This document shows, one piece after another, positions 33,677 to 41,620 of a stretch of 64,000 bases of DNA. Every line of letters begins with the position of its first letter. Positions within the stretch are counted from its first letter, which is position 1. Source of the stretch: Desulfocucumis palustris (GTDB lineage: Bacteria; Bacillota; Desulfotomaculia; Desulfotomaculales; Desulfocucumaceae); assembly GCF_002933875.1 (NCBI RefSeq), contig NZ_BFAV01000172.1:1-64000 (forward strand), given 5' to 3'. The notes under the pieces are model-generated. The model was not told the origin of the DNA, did no database searches, and saw only the letters and a program-made list of their open reading frames with translations. A program made the position numbers and the translations under genes.

Positions 33677-34462
33677 TTACAGGTGCTCCCCATTTTTTTC
33701 CATTAAGGCGATAATCTTTTTCATTACCCGGCTGACCTTCATCTTGCTGACATTTATTTTCTTTGCTATTTCAGATTGATTTAACCCCTGCAGCTTCAGT
33801 CCGAAAATAGCGCCCTCTTTCTCACCCAGCAGCTCTTTAACCTTTTTAATAACACTCTCCAGGTATAACCGGTCAACAGTTTCCAATTCAATATCATAAC
33901 TGTCCTCCAGCATGTCCAGCAGGGTTATATGTCCGTCAGACAACTGACCCCGGGAATTTTTATTCCCCACCGGCTCATCCAGGGACCTGATATACTGACC
34001 TATCCCAAGAGCTTTAGTCACTTTCTCCCGGCTTTCACCCAACAGCTCGGCAATTTTACCGGGCCGGGGCAAATAGCCCAAATCATCCTCAAGCCTCTTA
34101 ATCCTTAAGATAAGGTCATTTGCCGCCCGGGTGGGCCGGATGGGGCAATAGTGATCCCGGATGAAGCATCTCACCTCTCTTGCAACGGCAATAACCGAAA
34201 AGGAAGAAAATTTTGTGCCCCTTTCCGTATCAAAAGCATTTATAGCTTTAATCAGACCGATGCGCCCCACCTGCAGAATATCGTCCTTGTCCAGACAGGA
34301 GTTCTTAATCATCTGCTCGGGGTTACCCACGTATTTGTGGATGGAGTACCAGATAAGCTTTTCATTGGCCAGCAATACTTCGCCCATGTATACACTGTCA
34401 GATTTACACCTTTCAACATTAGCCTTGACGTTCAGTGAATACTTCTGATCGTATTTATTCAT
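33677..34462 (-). CDS. Sigma-70 family RNA polymerase sigma factor
   Basis: 261 residues with recognisable region 2 (LANEKLIWYSIHKYV, DDILQVGRIGLIKAINAFD, KFSSFSVIAVAREVRCFIRD), a region 3 with LGYLPRPGKIAELLG, and region 4 with GLKLQGLNQSEIAKKINVSKMKVSRVMKKII. Overall similarity is to the SigB/F/G and phage-borne sigma class. It is encoded first in the minus-strand tail array, so it may direct polymerase to the tail genes. Two candidate sigma-type regulators (this and Xpf-like) in series are noteworthy. It follows a small YezD-like gene after about 215 bases that show nothing else. Confidence 0.85.
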   Translation of the reverse strand: MNKYDQKYSLNVKANVERCKSDSVYMGEVLLANEKLIWYSIHKYVGNPEQMIKNSCLDKDDILQVGRIGLIKAINAFDTERGTKFSSFSVIAVAREVRCFIRDHYCPIRPTRAANDLILRIKRLEDDLGYLPRPGKIAELLGESREKVTKALGIGQYIRSLDEPVGNKNSRGQLSDGHITLLDMLEDSYDIELETVDRLYLESVIKKVKELLGEKEGAIFGLKLQGLNQSEIAKKINVSKMKVSRVMKKIIALMEKNGEHL

Positions 34463-34655
34463 CGGCTCTACCCCTGTATTAATTTCAAAAAGATTTTGTA
34501 TGGCCGGACATCCCTCAAATACCCGGCCATACTATAGGCCCTGCCGCCGCCCGGCGGCCATGATCAAGCCATATCAAAAACCGCGCTGCCGCCGTTCACA
34601 TCCCGCCCCGGCACACCCCGACGCGAGCAGCGCAGTTGATTTTTAGTTGCCGGGA

Positions 34656-34690
34656 GAAAAACAAAAGGCCCGGGGTCTAATCCCGGGCCT
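34656..34690 (-). terminator. Intrinsic terminator after the YezD-like gene
   Basis: AGGCCCGGG (34666-34674) and CCCGGGCCT (34682-34690) make a 9-bp stem with a 7-base loop that contains the stop codon. On the minus strand it is followed by TTTTGTTTTT. It would separate the YezD-like gene from the sigma factor gene. Confidence 0.85.
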
Positions 34691-34847
34691 CCCGTTTATA
34701 CGAGTCAGCCTTCCAAACTTCCTTTATCTCGCCCCATACCGCTCTGCTATCCTGAACCTTCAGGATAACCTCGCCGTATTGGAGCTTGTCAATTTCCTTT
34801 GATTTTTTTTTGATTTGCGTAATTAATTGTTCCGAGACCCTCTCCAA
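34677..34847 (-). CDS. YezD-like (DUF2292) small protein
   Basis: 56 residues. The centre reads IDKLQYGEVILKVQDSRAVW, the pattern of DUF2292/YezD proteins, small basic proteins of unknown role in Firmicutes that are often near sulfur-assimilation genes. The TTG start at 34847 has GAGGTGG at 6 bases upstream; the stop lies inside the loop of a terminator. Here it sits between the divergent repressor region and the sigma factor gene of the tail cluster, so it is probably the first gene transcribed leftward from the control region. Confidence 0.7.
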   Translation of the reverse strand: MERVSEQLITQIKKKSKEIDKLQYGEVILKVQDSRAVWGEIKEVWKADSYKREARD

Positions 34848-34869
34848 TAAGAACCACCTCGCAATAATT

Positions 34870-35057
34870 ACACATTACGTGTATACGGGATGTGTTTTTT
34901 TGCCGCAAGCCGCGGCACGGCTATATTATGGCCATGTGTCAAAACAGCCGGATTACACGTAACGTAAAATTCATATCATCATTATAATTTTCCAACAGGG
35001 GTGTGTCAATAAAAATTTTACTAAATGTGAAATTATTTATCATTACGTGAAATGTGT
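34870..35057. promoter_or_regulatory. Divergent control region with repeated repressor-operator-like sites
   Basis: Three related sites share an ACGTAA core: ACACATTACGTGT (34870-34882), TTACACGTAA (34953-34962) and ATTACGTGAAATGTGT (35042-35057). The third is next to a plus-strand TATAAT at 35060-35065 for the Xre gene. Three spaced operators between divergent repressor and lytic genes are typical of CI-like control. The rest of 34861-35097 is AT-rich without a gene. Confidence 0.6.
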
Positions 35058-35097
35058 GGTATAATATTTTAAATTAATATATTTGAGGTTGATTGCA

Positions 35098-35619
35098 ATG
35101 AATCTAGGGAATAGATTAAAAAAAGCCAGAATGAAAAGGGGCCTTACCCAGATACAGGCGGCCCAAATACTGGGCATCGCAAACACGGCTTTGTCCAATT
35201 ACGAACGGGGGGAACGGGACCCCGATACCACCCTGCTAAAACGTCTTTCAGAATTATACGGGGTTTCGGCCGACCACCTTTTGAACATTAACATCAATTC
35301 AAAAATTGATATTATGGAACTTTTAGAAGACGGAAATACTGAGGTTGACATTGAAGGCCGGCCCTTGACCCTGGAACAAAGGTTAAAAATAAAGTACTTT
35401 TTGAGCGGGCTGCTGCGGGTGGAGCAGAGAAATTCAAAGCCGGAGGATGTAAAGTATTTGGAAAATAATTTTTCCGACACCAATTTGGACCGGCAGCTGG
35501 ATAGGGCCGTGATTGCGGCAAGCCACGAATCCCGGCAATTCCTGCAGGCGTCGCCGGATCTTAGAGAATTGATTAAAGAAGAAGTGGTAAAAATTCTTGA
35601 GGAAAGAAAAAGCAAATGA
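35098..35619 (+). CDS. Xre-family repressor (CI-like)
   Basis: 173 residues. An N-terminal HTH_XRE domain (about 1-62; LGNRLKKARMKRGLTQIQAAQ, then NTALSNYERGERDPD) is followed by a helical C-terminal part without an obvious peptidase or LexA-like site. It lies divergent to the tail array across repeated operator-like sequences and next to an ImmA-like peptidase, which is the repressor-antirepressor pair of ICEBs1/PBSX-type elements. The ATG at 35098 has GAGG 9 bases upstream; a TTG 15 bases earlier is less likely. A TATAAT lies at 35060-35065. Confidence 0.85.
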   Translation: MNLGNRLKKARMKRGLTQIQAAQILGIANTALSNYERGERDPDTTLLKRLSELYGVSADHLLNININSKIDIMELLEDGNTEVDIEGRPLTLEQRLKIKYFLSGLLRVEQRNSKPEDVKYLENNFSDTNLDRQLDRAVIAASHESRQFLQASPDLRELIKEEVVKILEERKSK

Positions 35620-35655
35620 AATAATAAATTGAAAAGCAGTTTTAATAATTGCCAC

Positions 35656-35680
35656 AAAAACTACCCCAGGGTAGTTTTTA
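35656..35680 (+). terminator. Intrinsic terminator after the repressor gene
   Basis: AAAAACTACC and GGTAGTTTTT form a symmetrical hairpin around CCCAGG-type bases, with T residues at its 3' end. It partly separates repressor and peptidase genes, so the peptidase may be made at a lower level. Confidence 0.7.
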
Positions 35681-35726
35681 TGGTTTCCAAACCATTCGAC
35701 AATTATTGACATGGGTGAGGTATTAT

Positions 35727-36227
35727 ATGGATCAGAAAATTCAATCTCTCTGGGAAATTGCCGAAAAGGAAGGAATAGAAGTAAGATACACAAATCTGCA
35801 TAAAAAAGACCCGAAACTGAATGGACTATACGTATGGGCGTATAATCTGCCCATAATACTTTTGGACAATTCCCTGCAGTGGAACTGGCCGCAATTTCGT
35901 TGCGTTTTTGCCGAGGAAGTAGGTCACTATTATACCTCGGCAAAATCCAATCTACTGATAGCCCAGCCAAGTTACCAGGATAAAATGAATCTCAGCCGGG
36001 ATGAATACCGGGCAATGTGCTGGGCAACGGATTATTTAATACCCGATATTGATTTAAACAGCGCAATAAATTCGGGGAAAATCAGTTCACCTTCGGAGCT
36101 GTCCGATTATTTCGAGGTAACCGAGGCTTTTTTAAATCATAAATTGGAGATATTTAAGAAAAGAAAGGAATCCGGCGGCGGAATTTTTAAAATTAATTTG
36201 CCCGCCCCGTTGGACCGGCCCGTCTGA
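35727..36227 (+). CDS. ImmA/IrrE-family metallopeptidase-like protein
   Basis: 166 residues. The motif region reads FAEEVGHYYTS (about residues 63-73), the EExGH variant of the H-E-x-x-H zinc motif seen in many phage ImmA-like proteins, and a further acidic segment with DEYRAMCWATDYLIPD provides the third ligand region. ImmA cuts the Xre repressor of the neighbouring gene to induce the element. Replacement of the first histidine by glutamate leaves doubt about activity, although the variant is common. ATG at 35727 with GGGTGAGG 6 bases upstream; this is the last recognised gene of the tail element on its right side. Confidence 0.75.
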   Translation: MDQKIQSLWEIAEKEGIEVRYTNLHKKDPKLNGLYVWAYNLPIILLDNSLQWNWPQFRCVFAEEVGHYYTSAKSNLLIAQPSYQDKMNLSRDEYRAMCWATDYLIPDIDLNSAINSGKISSPSELSDYFEVTEAFLNHKLEIFKKRKESGGGIFKINLPAPLDRPV

Positions 36228-36349
36228 GTTTCCGGCAGGTTGCCTGTAAAGCGGCACGTCCTGGCGGGACCTGCCCCGGGAATAAAAATTTGCCGGTAAA
36301 CTCAAATGCTGTTACAATATTTGAAATTCTAATTTATGGCGGTGGCATC

Positions 36350-37411
36350 ATGGCAAATTCCTTCTGGCTGTATAGAATATTTGATGTGGCGGAAGAAATC
36401 AACCTGGAAAGGGTGGAACAAATACTGGCTCAAACAGGATCCACCTCCCGGATGAAACTTTCCAGGGTCCGCTCCAAATCCATTCAGATAAAAAACCCCC
36501 CGGTAACCATAGAACTTGGAGAAGAAACGGTAACCGCCCTGCAAATGCCTTTTAAGGCAACCTTCTCCGCCAGGATATTCGATCTGGGTGTAATAAGCAT
36601 TGTGTTAAGGATTACCCTGCCACTTGAATTTGACTATGATAATATCCATAAATTATCCGTATATATGTACAACACAGACGATATGGAGCCTCTTTTTGAA
36701 AATAAACTTTCGCAGATCCAGCGCACGCTTCAGGACGCGATGTTCAAGCCGGTGCTTTCGGGCTTTGTGGAGGATTACATAATATACTTCTTCCGCAATT
36801 GGAATCCCGAATGGGACCCGGCCCCCCTGCTGCTGGCGGAAACGGAGCCTTTAAGCGATCAGGTCCGGCGGGAACTGACGGCCAACTCCTTCGTCTACGG
36901 CAGGGAGGATCTGGCAGTGATAACCTGGGACTCCGCCCTGGTATACGACGCCTCGGGCAGCGCGGATATACCGGACCTGCTGGAATTCGCCAACTCCCAG
37001 CTGCTGGAGCTGCGCTACTACGACAACCTGCTCAGTGACGAGATGAGGAAAATGTACCAGGCCATCGAGGATGTGGGTACTGTTCCGAAATACGGACGCC
37101 GCAGGCAATACCGCAAAATTATGAACGAATTGATGGAACTGGTGGCGGATGTAAGTGAAATCACCGAGCGCATACATAATTCCCTGAAGGTTACCGAGGA
37201 TATTTTCTACGCCAGGGTATACGGCTCGGCGCTGAATATATTCCGCACCCGGGCCTGGGCGGACAGCATTGAAAGAAAAATATCCATCATCCAGCAGAGC
37301 TACTCCATGCTCAGCGATGAAATCGTCACCCAGCAGTCCGCCATAATGGAACTGGCCATAGTGCTGCTGATCATGCTGGAAATAGTATTGGGATTAAACA
37401 AGCTGTTATAG
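36350..37411 (+). CDS. Tail-anchored protein of unknown function, RMD1-like in layout
   Basis: 353 residues. A soluble N-terminal half (about 1-200) holds FVYGREDLAVITWDSALVYD, a helical middle follows (YYDNLLSDEMRKMYQ), then RRRQYRKIMNELMELVADVSEITERI, and a single C-terminal membrane segment (about 333-350; MELAIVLLIMLEIVLGL). The order resembles RMD1/DUF155 proteins, but I would not name it on this alone. It is the first of six plus-strand genes around a dynamin-like GTPase, so it may act at a membrane. ATG at 36350 is preferred; a frame starting 60 bases earlier lacks a ribosome-binding site. Confidence 0.5.
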   Translation: MANSFWLYRIFDVAEEINLERVEQILAQTGSTSRMKLSRVRSKSIQIKNPPVTIELGEETVTALQMPFKATFSARIFDLGVISIVLRITLPLEFDYDNIHKLSVYMYNTDDMEPLFENKLSQIQRTLQDAMFKPVLSGFVEDYIIYFFRNWNPEWDPAPLLLAETEPLSDQVRRELTANSFVYGREDLAVITWDSALVYDASGSADIPDLLEFANSQLLELRYYDNLLSDEMRKMYQAIEDVGTVPKYGRRRQYRKIMNELMELVADVSEITERIHNSLKVTEDIFYARVYGSALNIFRTRAWADSIERKISIIQQSYSMLSDEIVTQQSAIMELAIVLLIMLEIVLGLNKLL

Positions 37412-37444
37412 ACTCTGAATATTCGACTCTGGAGACTGATGCAA

Positions 37445-38293
37445 ATGCGTAAACAGGAACGTTTGCTGACCACCGCCGAAGTTTGCTCGACCCTGGGCGT
37501 AACCCCGGCAAAAGTCCGGCTGCTCACCGATGAGGGCTACCTGGAAATACAGGGCAAGCAAAAACTCAAGCATGGCGATGTAAATCTCTATAGTCCCGAG
37601 CAGGTTGAATCCCTGACCCGGGAAATGCCCAGGATACTGGCTAACTGGGCCACCCGGGAAAACGCCCGGTTCGGCGCGGCCCGCTCCGGCAGGATAAGGG
37701 CCTTTGAATCGGCCAACGCCTGGGAAGTCAGGAAGGACCGCGAACGTTTCCTGGCATCCCTGAACCCCGCCCCGGAGAAAACCGCCGATCTATTAAGGGT
37801 ATCCTACTATCTGTATCACCTCAATCACTACGCCAAGGCCGGGCAGAAATACCTCTACGACCTGAAGGAAAAAGTTTTAAAATCCATGGCCCAAAATTTT
37901 ATAGAAGAACCGGAGTTGGAAATCGTTAAGGTAGAAGGGTTACAGCAGATTAACCTCTGCCAGAACTGCCGGGCAAAGGCCAGGTCCATGGGCCTTAGCT
38001 ACGCTGAAATGGCCAGGTCCGGCGAAGGATGCCCCCGCTGCGCCAGAAACAACAGCTACTACGATCTCTTCGAATTCAACATCGCCTGGGGCGAACACCG
38101 TTTTTCCTTCCACACCCCCTTTTCGGTGGCCAGAAAGTGGTTTTCCCAAAACCGGCAGCTGCCCCGCAGAAATCGCGGGCACCAGCAGGAACAGGGACTG
38201 ACCTTCGGACGCCCCATCACCGAAAGGGAAGCCCGGGCGCTGCCCATGGACGAAGTATTGAAACAGCTGGATTTTTTTCTTGAGAAATACTAA
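37445..38293 (+). CDS. Helix-turn-helix protein with a zinc-ribbon
   Basis: About 282 residues. The N-terminal 60 residues form a MerR/excisionase-like winged helix (LLTTAEVCSTLGVTPAKVRLLTDEGYL). The centre is helical, and a four-cysteine zinc ribbon follows at about 170-205 (CQNCRAKAR ... CPRCARN). The C terminus contains HTPFSVARKWF. Such a pairing suggests a DNA-binding regulator or adaptor; no enzyme motif is seen. It lies 30 bases after the tail-anchored protein and about 180 bases before the dynamin-like gene, with an intrinsic terminator between. Confidence 0.6.
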   Translation: MRKQERLLTTAEVCSTLGVTPAKVRLLTDEGYLEIQGKQKLKHGDVNLYSPEQVESLTREMPRILANWATRENARFGAARSGRIRAFESANAWEVRKDRERFLASLNPAPEKTADLLRVSYYLYHLNHYAKAGQKYLYDLKEKVLKSMAQNFIEEPELEIVKVEGLQQINLCQNCRAKARSMGLSYAEMARSGEGCPRCARNNSYYDLFEFNIAWGEHRFSFHTPFSVARKWFSQNRQLPRRNRGHQQEQGLTFGRPITEREARALPMDEVLKQLDFFLEKY

Positions 38294-38371
38294 ATTAAGG
38301 CAATCCTTCCTGAGATTGTTTGTAAATAAGGATTTTGGCGGCCAAAGAAAAAAAAATACGCCCTGACCGTT

Positions 38372-38396
38372 AACCCGCCCACAGGCGGTTTTTTTA
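38372..38396 (+). terminator. Intrinsic terminator before the dynamin-like gene
   Basis: AACCCGCC (38372-38379) pairs with GGCGGTT (38384-38390), one base bulged, followed by a run of T to 38395. It ends transcription of the two upstream genes, so the dynamin-like gene probably has its own promoter in 38397-38460. Confidence 0.75.
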
Positions 38397-38472
38397 TTTA
38401 AAAATGACACTCATTAAACTCCGGTGATTCTAATATATTCCATTAGGAGTAATTAATACCGGAGTGGTTGTT

Positions 38473-40758
38473 ATGGAAGACGTTTATAAATTAATCAATC
38501 AGGCCCGGGAACTGGGCCGCTTCTGGTCCGACATCCGGCTGCCGGAAGTGATTTTTATGGGACCGGTGAATAGCGGTAAATCCACCCTGATAAACGGCCT
38601 GCTTCAGTCGGAAATATGCCCGGTGGACGCCTCACCATGCACTTTCATTCCCATCCGGCTGACCGCGGGCAGCGCTTTTTACGCGGAAGCCCATTTAAGG
38701 GGCAAGACCCGGCGGATTATGGACAAAAGACAGCTTGCGGATTTAGTCAGGCGGAAAGCCCCGGGTAAGGTCACCGGAAGTATAGAGATAAGACATACCG
38801 CGGATATTCTTAACTGGTGCTCCCTGGTGGACGCCCCCGGGTCCGGCCTGAGCACGGAAACCGACCGACTGCTGGATAAACTGGTGGCCGGCAGCCCCGC
38901 GGAGATAATTTTCCTGTTGCACCAGAGGGGAATGGATTCCTCCATCCACAGTTATTTAAACGGCATTAGAAAGCTCATACAGTCCGGCAATATAAACATA
39001 TCCTTCTGGATAAACGCAAACACGGGGCTCAGCGACGGCTCCACCCTGCGGGAAACCGTCGCCTCCCTGCGGCAATTGCTTCCCGGCCGGAGCGGAGTAC
39101 AGCTAATCAGCACCAAAGACCACAAAAGTATTGAATTACTGTCCCTGTACATAAAAACCTCCATGGCCGGAAGGATGCTAAAACAGATTGAAAAACAGCT
39201 CCGGAGCATGGACGGGAGCCTGCCGGTGAGGCTTGGCAAAATCACCGGCATCAAGGACGACGGGGAATTCCTGAGGCAATTCTGGGATTTGCACCAGGAT
39301 GCCCGGCAACTCCTGCTGGCCCGGGAGGCGATATCATCCCTGCCCGGAGCCGGGGGCAGAATACACTGGCTTTTGAATGATAACGCCAGGCGTCTGGTGC
39401 TATTGGACGTACCTTCCGGAGCAGCCCTGAAGCAGCGGGGAAAACATTCCGGGCAGCCGCTGAAAATGGAACAACTGATTAAAGAAATGGCCGGGGACAG
39501 TATCCTGAACAAAATAATACCCGCTCCGGGACTGAAAGACCTTGCTGAAAAAATCAATAACCGGAAATGCGTAATTGAGGTGGTGGGCACCTTTTCTTCC
39601 GGAAAGACCACATTTCTTAATGCCCTGCTGGGGGAGAGCATCCTGCCCACCGGAGACAAGGCAACCACTTCCAGCACTGTTGTCATCGCTTACGGCTCTG
39701 AAAAAAAAGCGGTGGTCCGCTCACTCTTGCAGCCGGTATTTAACCCCGTGCGGAAAAAAGACGGAAAATACGTGCCGGACGCCAGGGAAATGAAGGCCCT
39801 GCAAAGCCTTATAAATGATAAGGAATTTTTTTCAGTGGTGGCGGATGTGGAAATAGCGGTGGAAAAAAGCTTTCACCGCATTCCAAAGGACGAATTGGCA
39901 GCTGCGCTGGAGGATACCCTGTCCCAATTAAGCAGGGAGAAAAAAGCCGGTTCCGCAGGCAAAATAGCCTCCCTGCTGCCCGGATTCATATCCAAAAAGG
40001 CGCCGTCCAGGGAAAATCCGCCGCTTATGGCGGTTCGCCTGACACTCAGCAATCCCCTGCGCTTTGTTTTCGACCTGGATAACCCCGGGCAGAGGGAGCG
40101 GTATGTTAAAATAACCTCCCCTCCTTATTCCTTCATCATTGAAAATGTGGAAGTTTTCCACCCGTCCATGCCCCTGAGGAAAGCATATTTGGTGGACACC
40201 CCCGGCTGGGATTCCCCGGACAATCCCCGGGATGTGAAAAAGCCTGTCTTTTCACACCGGGCGGATATAAGGCTGCACTTCCTTCACGGTAAACATCTGG
40301 CCTCCGATGTGAGGGATCCTCCTGAAAGCAGCCTGCCGGAGGTCTATTACGTTATCAATTTCGCCGACACCTTGAATCAGCTGGAAAGAGAAAAGGCTTC
40401 CCTTTTTATCAGGATAAAATTGCCCGCCCAAAGCGGCAAACAACCTCTCCCCTATCCCCGGGTATACATGATATCGGCCCTTGAGGCTCTACGGGGCGGG
40501 GACGAGGGATTCAGCCGCCTGGTCCGCCAGCTGGCCCGGGGCGTTGAGGACCGTCACCTGCGAATGCTCCGGGAAACCGGAGAACAACTCGGTTCCATGC
40601 TTGGGGAAGCGTTAGAGCGTTGTTCTTCCGGAAGAACCGGAAGCGGAGACTCCAGGAATGCGGCAAAAATAAAAAAATATCTGGAGGAGCTAAAATCTTT
40701 GTCTAAAACGTCCAACATGCCGGGGGGGAATAAATTATGGAAAACGCCAGGCTGCTAG
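38473..40758 (+). CDS. Tandem dynamin-like GTPase
   Basis: 761 residues with two dynamin-like G domains. The first has P-loop GPVNSGKSTL (residues 30-39), a CPVDASPCT switch I region and DAPGSGLS (G3) near 120. The second has VVGTFSSGKTTFLNALLGE at about 371-389, a DKATTSS switch I and VDTPGWDSP (G3) near 575. No strong membrane segment is seen. Bacterial dynamin-like proteins of this tandem type remodel membranes and often act in pairs; some are linked to membrane stress or phage resistance. The ATG at 38473 has GGAG 8 bases upstream; a GTG nine bases earlier is possible. It overlaps the next gene by 22 bases. Confidence 0.8.
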   Translation: MEDVYKLINQARELGRFWSDIRLPEVIFMGPVNSGKSTLINGLLQSEICPVDASPCTFIPIRLTAGSAFYAEAHLRGKTRRIMDKRQLADLVRRKAPGKVTGSIEIRHTADILNWCSLVDAPGSGLSTETDRLLDKLVAGSPAEIIFLLHQRGMDSSIHSYLNGIRKLIQSGNINISFWINANTGLSDGSTLRETVASLRQLLPGRSGVQLISTKDHKSIELLSLYIKTSMAGRMLKQIEKQLRSMDGSLPVRLGKITGIKDDGEFLRQFWDLHQDARQLLLAREAISSLPGAGGRIHWLLNDNARRLVLLDVPSGAALKQRGKHSGQPLKMEQLIKEMAGDSILNKIIPAPGLKDLAEKINNRKCVIEVVGTFSSGKTTFLNALLGESILPTGDKATTSSTVVIAYGSEKKAVVRSLLQPVFNPVRKKDGKYVPDAREMKALQSLINDKEFFSVVADVEIAVEKSFHRIPKDELAAALEDTLSQLSREKKAGSAGKIASLLPGFISKKAPSRENPPLMAVRLTLSNPLRFVFDLDNPGQRERYVKITSPPYSFIIENVEVFHPSMPLRKAYLVDTPGWDSPDNPRDVKKPVFSHRADIRLHFLHGKHLASDVRDPPESSLPEVYYVINFADTLNQLEREKASLFIRIKLPAQSGKQPLPYPRVYMISALEALRGGDEGFSRLVRQLARGVEDRHLRMLRETGEQLGSMLGEALERCSSGRTGSGDSRNAAKIKKYLEELKSLSKTSNMPGGNKLWKTPGC

Positions 40759-40931
40759 ATGAAAGGCTGAAAAAGATAATTAAGGAAATAGGCAGCAAGA
40801 CCGGGGAAGAAGTAAAATCGCTGGTTATTGGAGATATCATCCGGGAAGTGGAAACGATTACCGCCAGAAATAGTCAGCGCCAGTTGATAAAAATGCTCTC
40901 CATGCTGAAAAAGGCCGTAGACGATATTTAA
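40737..40931 (+). CDS. Small helical protein following the dynamin-like GTPase
   Basis: 64 residues, acidic and basic residues alternating in helical pattern (LKKIIKEIGSKTGEEVKSLV). No membrane segment, not recognised. Its start lies 22 bases inside the end of the GTPase gene, so the two are coupled. It is followed by a repeat-like sequence and a further pair of small helical proteins. A role as regulator of the GTPase is a guess from position. Confidence 0.55.
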   Translation: MENARLLDERLKKIIKEIGSKTGEEVKSLVIGDIIREVETITARNSQRQLIKMLSMLKKAVDDI

Positions 40932-41003
40932 TGTGGACATTCCTTCGGAGGGCTGTTAGTAACCGGCGATTTTTAACCAACATAAGAAGGTGTGTCCCCT
41001 AAC
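40932..41003. repeat. Dispersed GGACATTCC/GTGTGTCCCC repeat, copy 1
   Basis: GTGGACATTCCTTCGGAGG near the left end and AAGGTGTGTCCCCT near the right end echo the units at 45433-45660. Together they can form a weak hairpin. It lies between two small genes. Confidence 0.5.
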
Positions 41004-41023
41004 CTTATTAAGGAGGTATTTCT

Positions 41024-41311
41024 GTGGATAAAAATACAAACTCCACCGGGCAGCAGGACGAGGTTATTCAAAAACTGACCAGGGATATCATGAAAGGAGC
41101 CAGATTGAAGCTGGTGGAACCGGTGCTGGACGAAAACCGCCGTTTGCTGGACCTTTTGCAGGCCCTTCAAAAACAGGAAAGAGATGATTTCGCCGCCATA
41201 AAGGCGCGCCTGGAACTGCTGGAGCATGCCGTGCAGCAAATACCCCTGCTCATTCTTTCCGCCATTCGGGATGCCATTAACCAGGCGGGAGTCGATGTCA
41301 AATATGAATGA
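41024..41311 (+). CDS. Small coiled-coil protein
   Basis: 95 residues starting with GTG, supported by AAGGAGG 7 bases upstream. It is predicted to be one long helix (KLVEPVLDENRRLLDLLQALQ, AAIKARLELLEHAVQQI). No membrane segment. It overlaps the next gene, which has a C-terminal membrane anchor, by 17 bases. It may form a coiled-coil complex with that protein; no named family was recognised. Confidence 0.6.
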   Translation: MDKNTNSTGQQDEVIQKLTRDIMKGARLKLVEPVLDENRRLLDLLQALQKQERDDFAAIKARLELLEHAVQQIPLLILSAIRDAINQAGVDVKYE

Positions 41312-41507
41312 AGCGGATAAACTGAATAAAGAGGTGGGCTCCCTGGCCAGCTCAATTAGGGCCAGGCTGGTCAACCCGGCTGAAACATTGGAAAACAGGG
41401 TGTCGGAAGTGGAACAAAAGGTTTTACTGTTAAACAGGATATGCATCCTGCTGTCCGCATTCACAACATTGTCCCTGGGAGGAATTGTATATATATTGAC
41501 CAGGTAA
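41295..41507 (+). CDS. Small tail-anchored helical protein
   Basis: About 70 residues: a helical region with ETLENRVSEVEQKVLLLNRI leading into a C-terminal membrane segment (LLSAFTTLSLGGIVYIL). Start choice is between ATG 41295 and 41304; the first overlaps the upstream gene by 17 bases. Together with the preceding small proteins it looks like a membrane-tethered coiled-coil partner for the dynamin-like GTPase, by position only. A perfect 15-bp terminator hairpin follows. Confidence 0.55.
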   Translation: MSNMNEADKLNKEVGSLASSIRARLVNPAETLENRVSEVEQKVLLLNRICILLSAFTTLSLGGIVYILTR

Positions 41508-41511
41508 TACA

Positions 41512-41564
41512 TTGTGGACATTTCTTCACGATAAATGATAAAGGTGAGGACAGGGTGCCCCCTT
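41512..41564. repeat. Dispersed GGACATTCC-type repeat, copy 2
   Basis: GTGGACATTTCTTCAC followed by AAGGTGAGGACAGGGTGCCCCC resembles the units near eno, more diverged. It lies just before the terminator at 41571. Confidence 0.4.
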
Positions 41565-41570
41565 AGCAGA

Positions 41571-41604
41571 AAAACAGCCGGGCGAAATCGCCCGGCTGTT
41601 TTTT
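41571..41604. terminator. Bidirectional terminator between converging genes
   Basis: AAAACAGCCGGGCGA (41571-41585) is the exact complement of TCGCCCGGCTGTTTT (41588-41602), a 15-bp stem with a 2-base centre and T runs on both strands. It ends both the plus-strand dynamin cluster and the minus-strand hppA gene. Confidence 0.9.
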
Positions 41605-41620
41605 GAGTTTCAAGTGTTTA

